Assembly: GCA_026707935.1 (NCBI GenBank)
Contig: JAPOVX010000153.1
Location: 9,971-73,970, forward strand
Reading direction: 5' to 3'
DNA: 64,000 nt
Source of the DNA: Paracoccaceae bacterium
GTDB lineage: Bacteria > Pseudomonadota > Alphaproteobacteria > Rhodobacterales > Rhodobacteraceae
Below the pieces are notes generated by a model. It did not search any database. It was given only the letters and a program-made list of their open reading frames with translations, and was not told the DNA's origin. Position numbers and translations under genes: made by a program. Of the stretch, positions 26,482 through 34,599 are shown piece by piece. The stretch's first letter is position 1, and every line of letters starts with the position of its first letter.

Positions 26482-26630
26482 GAGTCCAGGTTCTCGTCGA
26501 TAGAAGGACCACCGTTTGTCTGGCCAAACGCCACGATTGACAAGCGATCCGCCTTCGACAGCCCGGTAAAGGATGATCGGAAATGAACCTTCATTCAGTC
26601 AAAGGCAAATCCGGACCTTCGCAATCCAAG
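26482..26630 (+). repeat. Long diverged repeat, copy 2 (leader of drmA-like gene)
   Basis: Matches 23645-23792 block by block over about 148 bases and ends about 54 bases before the drmA-like start. It probably derives from the 3' end of a plus-strand AAA ATPase gene like 22409-23698 that once adjoined this operon. Confidence 0.7.
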
Positions 26631-26683
26631 GCAATTCGCGAGCCCCTGGACTTTTTCTGAGTCTCACTATCCGGCTGGGCATC

Positions 26684-29600
26684 ATGTACGTCAAACCCAG
26701 GAAACGCCTCGTCAGTTGGCTACGCAAACAGCTGATTGGGCCTCCTGATCACAACAGTATGAAAGTTTCCCCGCTGGACCGGTTTCCAACAGGAGTGCTT
26801 CACCCAATTGTCCCTGACATATCGGGAATCGACCCCGCGTCCGCATTACATGAAATTGCAAAGTCGTCGCTGCAGGGCGACCACGACGACGAGGTCGAAA
26901 AGGATGACGAATCTGAAGGCAAGACTCTAGCGAAACCAGTTCGGAAGAGGAGATACGTTCCGCCCTCTTCTGCGGGGTTTTCCTTCTTTGTGCGTGGTGA
27001 CGTACGCCTCTCGATCATGGCTTCCGCCGCCGTCTACAAACGGGACGGGAAGGAGTACGTGCACGAAATTTTGCCCCAGGAATTTGTGACATGGCCGAGT
27101 TCCAAGCCTGCCACCGATTCAGCAACTGAAGTCTTCCAAGGCCGTGCTTGCATTGATGTCCGGATGCGTGCGCACGGTGACGGTACCATTCTCACGGTTA
27201 CTCTGTGCAACCGGGGGAAAGTCGAAACAAATGTGCCCCAGAATCTCAAAATCAGCGAACGGGTTAGGAAGTCATTGTTTGAGACTCGGCTCGAATGCGG
27301 CATAGAAAGTGGTGAATTGGTCGAGTATCCCCGGATCGATGCGAGCATGTTGACTCAGGAGGAACAGGAACTCGAGCTTCAGTACCGGGAACAGCACATC
27401 TATGCCATTGGGCATGGCGCGTCCGCAAATTGGGAAGCGAGGCCGGGCAAGATACCGCGGATTTGGTCGGATTTCATGCCTGAGACTGAAGTCCCCTTGA
27501 TGACGGTCAACATTGGCGAAGGCCACGCCGCACTCAGTCTCAAGAACCTCTCTAGCGCGCTAGTCCCTGACGACCTCGAACGCTTCGTAGACGGCTATGC
27601 CGACTGGATTTCTGAACAAAAACGGATTGGCACAAGCCTTGCCGCTTCTGATCAAAAGAAAACCGCGGCCCGTATTTGCCAAAGAATGGACGATGCCTTG
27701 GTCCGAATGCGGAATTGCATCAAGATGCTGCGCACGGATCGACTCGCGGCCGAGTCGTTTCAACTTGCAAACCAAGCAATGTTGGATCAGATGCGCCAGG
27801 CTGACCTGGCTTCAGGCAAAGATGCCAGGCTCCCTGAGGATTATCGTTGGCGGCCATTCCAACTGGCCTTCTTGCTGACCGTGATCGAGTCGACGATTCG
27901 GGAAAACGACAAATTCAGAGATGTCCTGGACCTGATCTGGTTTCCTACGGGAGGAGGCAAGACCGAGGCATACCTGGGCCTGATCGCATATCTGATCATT
28001 TGGCGGAGGCTGAATTATCGCGGCACGGGCGGCGGCACCGCCGTATTGATGCGTTATACATTGCGATTGTTGACCCGGCAGCAATTCGCACGAGCCGCGC
28101 GCATGATCTGCGCTCTGGAATTGATTCGCCGCCGCAATCCTGGACGGTTGGCAAGATTTCCAATTGAAATTGGCATTTGGGTTGGCAGTGAAGTCAGCCC
28201 CAACAACTACACCAAGGCAAAAGAGATTGTCGGAAAGATAAAGTCGGGACAAAGCGATGCGAAGTACGAGCTTCTGCTCGAGCGCTGTCCCTGGTGCGAT
28301 ACTCAGTTCGATGTCGTGAACGGTTATGTTGCTGAAAACGAACGATTTCAGTTCCGATGCACCAATGATTCATGTGCCTTCGGCGCGGAAAACCTCCCTC
28401 TGCCTTGCAACACCGTAGACGAAGCGCTCTACGACCAGCCGCCGTCTCTGCTGATCGGTACAATCGACAAATTCGCACGCCTTGCCTGGGAGGGGCGGAC
28501 AGGAGCCTTTTTCGGTGTCGGTACAGGATCACGACCGCCCGAATTAATCATACAGGATGAACTGCATCTCATCACGGGCCCCTTGGGCTCGGTTGCCGGG
28601 CTATATGAAGCCGGACTCGACACCGTGCTTGTTCGTCGCGGTGTGCGACCGAAATACGTTGCGTCGACCGCGACCATTCGCATGGCAAAGGAACAGGTGG
28701 GAAGGTTGTTTGCTCGCGATCTGGCCGTGTTTCCCCCGCCGGGACTGTCACATAACGATTCCTATTTTGCGCGGTCCGACAAAGAGCGTCCAGGACGGCT
28801 TTACGTCGGATTCCTGGCCCCGATGCTTGATCAGCGGCATTGCCTGGGACCATTAGCCGCTGCGCTACTTGCCGGACCACAGGAATTGTTTGGCAAAGAC
28901 ACAGAACGCGAAGCGCTACTCGATGCTTGGTGGACTCAGGTCATTTACCACGGCAGCCTCAGAAACCTTGGTAACAGCCATAATGCATTCTACACGGACG
29001 TTCGCGAATTTGGCCGCTGGCTCGCGAGCGCAACGTCGCGCCCAAGAGGCAAAGAATTAACTGACGGCCGCGTTCGATTCCAAAGCCCTCGGATCGCCCA
29101 ATTGACTAGCCGGCGAAACGCGCAGCAAAACGCAGAGACCTTTCAACGACTGGGCAACGCGCGACGTGACGAGTCTTGTCTCGATGCTGTTCTTGCTACG
29201 AATATGGTGTCGGTAGGGCTGGATGTCGCTCGCCTGGCACTCATGGTCGTTGTAGGCCAACCACTGACAACTGCCGAGTACATTCAGGCCACGAGCCGAG
29301 TCGGTCGCGCTGACATCCCAGGCTTGGTCGTCGTTGACTATTTTCGGCATCAGGCTCGTAGCCTCTCGCATTACGAGAGTTTCCGTCCTTACCATGAAGC
29401 CTTTAACCGTTTCGTGGAACCCAGCAGCGTTACCCCACAAACCCTAGCTGTGCGATCTCGTGCACTTCATGCGGCCCTTGTCATCGCGATTCGGCACGCT
29501 TGCAAAGACCTGCACGACAACAATTCGGCCGGGAAGTTCGACAAGGAATGCGGACAAGTCAAAGCTGTAATCGAAGAACTCAAGCGACGTTGCAAGAAGG

Positions 29601-29872
29601 CGGAGATTGAGGAAAGCAGGTACAATGCCACACTTGCGCATATTGATCGCCGTGTAGATGAGTGGCACGATGAAGCGACGCGATGTGGGTACGAGAACAG
29701 AAGGCTCTGTTACGTCGCACGAAACAGAAATTCCGACCGCCTGCTCTATTCGCGCGGCGAAACTCGGCCGGGACTTTGGCCGACGTTGAACTCCATGCGA
29801 AACGTTGAAGGAAACGGAGTTTTGAAAATACGGGACTGGCCGCCAAGTGCGCCCGAAAACAATGCAAGCTGA
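26684..29872 (+). CDS. drmA: DISARM DrmA-like SF2 helicase
   Basis: From the ATG at 26684 the protein is 1062 aa; an earlier in-frame start would only add unlike sequence from the repeat. The N-terminus (KRLVSWLRKQLIGPP) is typical for DrmA-like helicases. Motif I is FPTGGGKTEAYLGL (420-433), a Cys4 zinc ribbon lies at about 535-565 (CPWC...CTNDSC), motif II is DELH (625-628), motif III is in ASTATIRM (about 662), and motif VI is QATSRVGR (868-875). Helicases of this kind pair with DUF1998 proteins; in DISARM the DrmA-DrmB pair binds and translocates on phage DNA. The next gene is exactly such a DrmB. It starts a five-gene plus-strand operon whose codon use is visibly less GC-rich than the flanks. 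Confidence 0.85.
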   Translation: MYVKPRKRLVSWLRKQLIGPPDHNSMKVSPLDRFPTGVLHPIVPDISGIDPASALHEIAKSSLQGDHDDEVEKDDESEGKTLAKPVRKRRYVPPSSAGFSFFVRGDVRLSIMASAAVYKRDGKEYVHEILPQEFVTWPSSKPATDSATEVFQGRACIDVRMRAHGDGTILTVTLCNRGKVETNVPQNLKISERVRKSLFETRLECGIESGELVEYPRIDASMLTQEEQELELQYREQHIYAIGHGASANWEARPGKIPRIWSDFMPETEVPLMTVNIGEGHAALSLKNLSSALVPDDLERFVDGYADWISEQKRIGTSLAASDQKKTAARICQRMDDALVRMRNCIKMLRTDRLAAESFQLANQAMLDQMRQADLASGKDARLPEDYRWRPFQLAFLLTVIESTIRENDKFRDVLDLIWFPTGGGKTEAYLGLIAYLIIWRRLNYRGTGGGTAVLMRYTLRLLTRQQFARAARMICALELIRRRNPGRLARFPIEIGIWVGSEVSPNNYTKAKEIVGKIKSGQSDAKYELLLERCPWCDTQFDVVNGYVAENERFQFRCTNDSCAFGAENLPLPCNTVDEALYDQPPSLLIGTIDKFARLAWEGRTGAFFGVGTGSRPPELIIQDELHLITGPLGSVAGLYEAGLDTVLVRRGVRPKYVASTATIRMAKEQVGRLFARDLAVFPPPGLSHNDSYFARSDKERPGRLYVGFLAPMLDQRHCLGPLAAALLAGPQELFGKDTEREALLDAWWTQVIYHGSLRNLGNSHNAFYTDVREFGRWLASATSRPRGKELTDGRVRFQSPRIAQLTSRRNAQQNAETFQRLGNARRDESCLDAVLATNMVSVGLDVARLALMVVVGQPLTTAEYIQATSRVGRADIPGLVVVDYFRHQARSLSHYESFRPYHEAFNRFVEPSSVTPQTLAVRSRALHAALVIAIRHACKDLHDNNSAGKFDKECGQVKAVIEELKRRCKKAEIEESRYNATLAHIDRRVDEWHDEATRCGYENRRLCYVARNRNSDRLLYSRGETRPGLWPTLNSMRNVEGNGVLKIRDWPPSAPENNAS

Positions 29873-29906
29873 CAATTCGCGTCTCAACCGAAGATGGTGA
29901 CAACAC

Positions 29907-31769
29907 TTGACTGAGGAACTTGTTTCGGTTCGGCTCTCACACCTCCTGCGTGACTGTTCGGTGGGAGCCATCGTTCGTGGATCTGAAAGCCTGATGGTCG
30001 TTCAGGACACGCGAACTTGGATGCCGCCTGGAAGCGATCCTCGGGATCACCAAATCCGTTATGTGGACCGGGTGCGAAGTGCGCTGGACATTGAGCAGGC
30101 ACTATGCACACCGCCACGCGCGATCGAGCGCAATGGCGAGACGATCGGATGGATTCCCGCAATGAGGTTTCCGACCTGGATGCGCTGCTCCAACGCTGAG
30201 TGTGGGCTTTTGCACCGAGCACCCTGGAGAACGCGTCGGCGAAAAGGTGAAGGAAGGTCAAACGCAGATTTAGCGGCTCCCCCACCGCGCGCGGACTTTA
30301 CATGCGACGTCTGCAAAAGCAGGCTTGAGCAGGTTCCATGGGTTTTGATTCACGAAGATGGCCATCTCGCCGATGTGCCTTGGCACACCCTGGCCCACCG
30401 AAACAGTCAACATCCAGCGCAGAAGCAATGCGGACGCGATTGGTCCGCGGTCTACTTGGCTCTGAGGGAGACCGAACATAGACGTGAACTTCGCTGCACA
30501 AAATGCGGATCGTTCAATCCCTTCCGAAACGATGAACAGGTCCAATTCCCGAGGGGAACCTGGATTCAACCCTGGGTGAGGCAAATTCCCGACTCTCCAC
30601 CGGAAGCCGAGGCCAAGGTCGTTGAGATCAACGACGTCAGGGTTCATTATCCCGTGACCCGTTCCGCACTGGTCATTCCCCCGGAATCGCGAATTCTGAA
30701 TGGAACTGTCACGGACCGTCTCTACGGGAACACAAGGGATCAGCAGACAGTCCGGAACGCTAAAAACCCCTTGGCACGCAAGGCTGCCCTCAAACGGCTT
30801 GCAAGCAAGTACCGATGTACAGTCGAGACAATTGAAACAGCGATCAAGGAAATAAACGAAGGCTATCCGCTGTTTGGCAAGTCAATCACAAACACCGATC
30901 TTCTAGTCGACGAATTCAATGCGCTTACGGAGAAAATTCCCGATCTCAGGGAAGATGAGGACTTCGTCACCGAACACCAGACGGACGACTGGCGTCAGCT
31001 CGAAAAGAAGTTGAGCAGCGGCTTTGCTCGACGCGTAGTCAGGGCTGTTCCCACCCTTGTTGCTGTCAACAGGTTGAAGGAAATCCTGGTGCTGCACGGG
31101 TTCCAACGTGGTGGTGGAGAAGAGCTCATACCGCCCGACATCACAGGCGAGACCAAGTGGCTTCCGGCTCTCGAAATGTATGGCGAAGGAATCTTCTTCA
31201 CGCTTGACGAAGCGATGCTGCGGGCTTGGCAGGACCTTGATGTGATTAAGGAGCGTGCGGAAGCATTCAGCATGCGGTACCAGCAACGCACCGGGCCAAA
31301 TGCGACGGGGAGGGAGGTTGATGTGTCACCGCGGTTCCTCCTGTGTCATACATTGGCTCACCTTGTCATTCGCGAACTTGACGCCGGGTCTGGATATCCC
31401 ACCGCATCACTCAAGGAACGCATCTACTGCGCCACCGGAAGCGAGCCAATGGCGGGAATACTGATCTACGTGGCGGTTCCTGACGAGGAGGGTTCGCTCG
31501 GCGGCCTGATGGAGCTAGCCAAGCCGCATCGATTTTTGCGTGTTCTCACCAGAGCGTTTGAATCTGCTGCCCGGTGTTCACTCGATCCAGTGTGCTGTGA
31601 GCAGGAAGGGCACGGGCCTGACTTGCTCAATCGCGCCGCTTGCCACGCCTGCACACTGGTTCCCGAGCCGAGCTGTGACTTTGGCAATGCATTGCTCGAT
31701 CGGGTCTTTGTCACGGGAGGCAAACCCGGCATTCCGGCCTTTTTGGACTTTGCCGGGCCGGCAAACTGA
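29907..31769 (+). CDS. drmB: DISARM DrmB-like protein (DUF1998)
   Basis: A 620-aa protein, probably from a TTG at 29907, since a stop precedes it in frame and no ATG fits the conserved N-terminus VSVRLSHLLRDCSVGAIV. This matches the R-x-S-Q-L-...-G-x-G-A-I-V start of DrmB. Zinc-binding pairs occur at CSNAECG, CDVCKS and CTKCGS. The C-terminal DUF1998 part contains LIYVAVPDEEGSLGGLMELA, then a cysteine-rich end (CSLDPVCCEQ, CHACTLVPEPSC). DrmB forms a complex with DrmA, and the adjacent drmA-like gene supports that here. A 34-base gap separates them, and the stop overlaps the next start by one base (TGATG). Confidence 0.85.
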   Translation: MTEELVSVRLSHLLRDCSVGAIVRGSESLMVVQDTRTWMPPGSDPRDHQIRYVDRVRSALDIEQALCTPPRAIERNGETIGWIPAMRFPTWMRCSNAECGLLHRAPWRTRRRKGEGRSNADLAAPPPRADFTCDVCKSRLEQVPWVLIHEDGHLADVPWHTLAHRNSQHPAQKQCGRDWSAVYLALRETEHRRELRCTKCGSFNPFRNDEQVQFPRGTWIQPWVRQIPDSPPEAEAKVVEINDVRVHYPVTRSALVIPPESRILNGTVTDRLYGNTRDQQTVRNAKNPLARKAALKRLASKYRCTVETIETAIKEINEGYPLFGKSITNTDLLVDEFNALTEKIPDLREDEDFVTEHQTDDWRQLEKKLSSGFARRVVRAVPTLVAVNRLKEILVLHGFQRGGGEELIPPDITGETKWLPALEMYGEGIFFTLDEAMLRAWQDLDVIKERAEAFSMRYQQRTGPNATGREVDVSPRFLLCHTLAHLVIRELDAGSGYPTASLKERIYCATGSEPMAGILIYVAVPDEEGSLGGLMELAKPHRFLRVLTRAFESAARCSLDPVCCEQEGHGPDLLNRAACHACTLVPEPSCDFGNALLDRVFVTGGKPGIPAFLDFAGPAN

Positions 31770-33007
31770 TGCCCAAGCGCAAAAACGAACAATCTGGCTT
31801 CCAAGACTACCACCGAGGCAATGGTCGTCGGCCCGATAATTTCAGAAAGCGAAAATACGAACTGCCTGGCATCCAGGATCTCAGCAAGGAACAGGAAAGG
31901 GTGCTGCGCACGTGTGCGAAGGAAGACCGGCACCTAATCATCGGAGGACCCGGGACAGGAAAATCCGTGCTTGCGCTTCTCCGGTCCCGTCGTCATCAGA
32001 CTGACAACGACGACTACATTTTTCTGGTCTATAACCATCTGCTCAATGATGCGAGCAGACAGCTGTTTGGCACGAAACTCGAATCAAGGACATGGATAGC
32101 GTGGTTCATTGAAATCTTCGAGGAAATTACGAATAAGTGTACTCCGCGCTGTGACCCTGACAATAACGGTTTCCAGAAAATCGACTGGAACAATGTAGAA
32201 AACATCATTCAAAATATGCCAGCGGGGGGAAACGAACGGAGGCCGTTTCTCGTGATAGACGAAGGTCAAGACATGCCACCCGAATTCTATAATTCCCTGC
32301 TCAATCTGGGTTTTGACCGATTTTTTGTCCTCGCTGATCAGAATCAGCAAATTACCGAGTCCAATAGCAGCCGGATAGACTTGGAAAACGGCCTAGTGAT
32401 TGACACGCATGATGTCTTTGAGCTCCGCCACAACTATCGGAATCGCTACAAGGTGGCGAGACTGGCAAATGCTTTCTTTACGGGCGATCCCGCAAGCCCA
32501 CCTCCGGATCTTCCTGACTTTTCATCCGGACCCATACCGACACTCTATACTTACGGCCCGGATAGATTGGTAACCGTCGCGACAAGAGTCCTGCGTCTCG
32601 CCGACCGCGATCCGCGAAAGCTCATCGGCATAATTTCGCCAAACAACGAAGTCAGAAAACGCTATGTCAATGCACTCCGGTCCGCGGAGGTGAAACTCGA
32701 CAACCCGGCTCCCGCTATCAATACCTACCATAGTCGAAACCGAACTGAAGTGGCCTTTGACGAAGGCGGTATTCTCGTCATTAACGCACAGACTTGCAAA
32801 GGCCTCGAATTCGATATCGTCCTTTTGGCTGATATCGATGAGCATTTTTTTCGCCGTGATGATCCAGACGCAACGAAACGCCGTTTCTATGTCATGGTCG
32901 CGAGAGCCAAGGAGGGGGTTTTCATGTTCATGAAACGTGATGGAAACAAGGCGATCGAACAAATATTGCCGAATGACACCAGTATCCTGCAACGGAAGGA
33001 ACTGTAA
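31769..33007 (+). CDS. UvrD/Rep-like SF1 helicase
   Basis: A compact 412-aa SF1 helicase. Motif I is IIGGPGTGKSVLALL (about 57-71), motif II is FLVIDEGQDMP (D164-E-G-Q-D), motif III/IV surroundings include LADQNQQI and ELRHNYRN, motif V is NAQTCKGLEFDIVLLAD, and motif VI is FYVMVARAKEGVF. It lacks the large 1B/2B insertions of UvrD or Rep, so it resembles the short helicases found in defence operons. It begins with a lysine/arginine-rich tail. Its start overlaps the drmB stop and its stop overlaps the next start by one base, so expression is translationally coupled. It is not a component of the described DISARM classes. Confidence 0.8.
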   Translation: MPKRKNEQSGFQDYHRGNGRRPDNFRKRKYELPGIQDLSKEQERVLRTCAKEDRHLIIGGPGTGKSVLALLRSRRHQTDNDDYIFLVYNHLLNDASRQLFGTKLESRTWIAWFIEIFEEITNKCTPRCDPDNNGFQKIDWNNVENIIQNMPAGGNERRPFLVIDEGQDMPPEFYNSLLNLGFDRFFVLADQNQQITESNSSRIDLENGLVIDTHDVFELRHNYRNRYKVARLANAFFTGDPASPPPDLPDFSSGPIPTLYTYGPDRLVTVATRVLRLADRDPRKLIGIISPNNEVRKRYVNALRSAEVKLDNPAPAINTYHSRNRTEVAFDEGGILVINAQTCKGLEFDIVLLADIDEHFFRRDDPDATKRRFYVMVARAKEGVFMFMKRDGNKAIEQILPNDTSILQRKEL

Positions 33008-34587
33008 TGGCGGAACTGCCTTTACACGGCGGGGCCAATCCGTCTGACCGAGGATTGGTGCCAGAGACGGGATTGTTGGTCACCAATCATATGAACCTGA
33101 TGTTCATGCTTTCCGCGGGACTGATAATGCCGCCAGCTGGCTTCGGCAACAAATACTACAAGGACACGCTGGAAGTTTTTCCTGGTTGGATTCCTGTGTT
33201 CATCGAAAGGCCTTCCAAGCAAGCCATCGAAGACTCTATATCTGAAGAGAGATTCCTGAAACCGTGTATTATCAAGGTATACTTGTCAGGATTTTCGGGC
33301 CGTGCGTTTGCATTCGGAAACGGCCGGCTGGAGGAAATCTCCTTTCCTATAGATTTCAAGGAATCTCACACCTTACTGTTGTTTCCCGCACCGTTGCCAG
33401 TTTCCAGCATTGAGTCGATAATTTTTCGGTCAATCGACGAGAAAAAGGAGATCGAAGCGGATGCAAGAGATTACAATAATGTTCCGTTGACTGAATTTAA
33501 ACGCGGACGCAACCAGGGACTGTTTGCAAAAAAGGCATCTGACACTTCATGGCCGGTCCAAAAAGGGCCTAGCGCACATTCTCCACCACTGCAGGTCTCC
33601 TTCGCGGCCGGTGGAGTAATGGCGATGCTGTTGAATTTCGCTAACTTCAGCGAGCGTTCGGTTCACGCGTGCCAGGTTGCCTTCGGTCCTGACGACGAGT
33701 TGTCGTCAGCCGAACTCGATCAGGTGATTCTACGTGGCCTGGAGTCATGGATCAGTAGCGGAAAGGCCACATTGCAAGAGACGACCAACCTGGATTCGGG
33801 TCCGGGCACACTTACAGTCGCAGTTCAAGCCAAGTTGTTTTGGCAAGCCATTGAACGTTTGGTCAAATGGAGGAGCTCCCACCTCGCAGGAACTGCAGAA
33901 AGTTTGATTACTGACTTTCTTTCAGAGGCTTGCTCGGATCTTGATGGGAAACCGCATGAGCACGTGATGAAGCTCAATGAGACACTCTTGTCCATGACGG
34001 GACTCCCGGAATTCACGCCCGGCGAACTGTTTGATCGGCATCCAGCGACATTGGATCGTGCCTTTATCTTGTTTAATTTGCGAGAGAAATGTGACGACCT
34101 TCTCGACTTCGAGGATGTTCGGCTGGTCGAACAAGATTGGTTGGCAGCAGCTATCCTCTTCGGTGTGCGAGATGGTTGGATCAACCTTCCCTCGCGGCTC
34201 CGACTTGGACAGGATCTCACGAACGCAGTGTCGCATCGTATGGCTCGCCTCTCACACAAAGTTGCTGGCACCCAATTTGAGTTGGGCGACATCCCGCCCA
34301 GAGTTCGTCCGTTACGTGAGCTTTTTTCCGGCGGTTCGGCTTGGCGATCCAAAGAGCGAGAGGCGGCGTTGGCGCTGGCGCGGAAGGAAAAGTGGGACTG
34401 CATCCGTACGCGAGTCTCATTGCGCACAGGCGAATACAAATTTACTGTGAAGGGAGGGTCAGTTCATATTGAGTTGCCTGGTGAGGCAATAGTCACTCCC
34501 GAAATCAACAGGACTGACTTCTTGAATTTTCTTGCCGCCTCGCGCCTAGACGACAAAATGTCTGCAACCATTCGCAAAATGCTCTAG
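33007..34587 (+). CDS. Unknown protein of the drmAB operon
   Basis: I do not recognise this 526-aa protein. The first 150 residues look like a folded enzyme-like domain (LLVTNHMNLMFMLSAGLIMPP, FPGWIPVFIERPS, RAFAFGNGRLEEISFPIDF); the N-H-x-N-L-x-x-x-L-x-x-G-L pattern faintly recalls DarT-type ADP-ribosyltransferases, but key residues cannot be assigned. A linker with EFKRGRNQGLFAK follows. The C-terminal 330 residues are mostly helical, with WQAIERLVKWRS and LDRAFILFNLREKCDDLLDFEDV. There is no signal peptide or membrane helix. It starts at the TAATG overlap with the helicase gene and is followed after 12 bases by the NERD-helicase gene. It is probably an effector or adaptor of the system. 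Confidence 0.7.
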   Translation: MAELPLHGGANPSDRGLVPETGLLVTNHMNLMFMLSAGLIMPPAGFGNKYYKDTLEVFPGWIPVFIERPSKQAIEDSISEERFLKPCIIKVYLSGFSGRAFAFGNGRLEEISFPIDFKESHTLLLFPAPLPVSSIESIIFRSIDEKKEIEADARDYNNVPLTEFKRGRNQGLFAKKASDTSWPVQKGPSAHSPPLQVSFAAGGVMAMLLNFANFSERSVHACQVAFGPDDELSSAELDQVILRGLESWISSGKATLQETTNLDSGPGTLTVAVQAKLFWQAIERLVKWRSSHLAGTAESLITDFLSEACSDLDGKPHEHVMKLNETLLSMTGLPEFTPGELFDRHPATLDRAFILFNLREKCDDLLDFEDVRLVEQDWLAAAILFGVRDGWINLPSRLRLGQDLTNAVSHRMARLSHKVAGTQFELGDIPPRVRPLRELFSGGSAWRSKEREAALALARKEKWDCIRTRVSLRTGEYKFTVKGGSVHIELPGEAIVTPEINRTDFLNFLAASRLDDKMSATIRKML

Positions 34588-34599
34588 CAGTTTTCCGGA

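Noticed and set aside
33007..34587. Assigning the 526-aa protein as a DarT-like ADP-ribosyltransferase
   Set aside because: Only one loose N-terminal pattern agrees; no catalytic Glu or NAD-binding motif could be identified.
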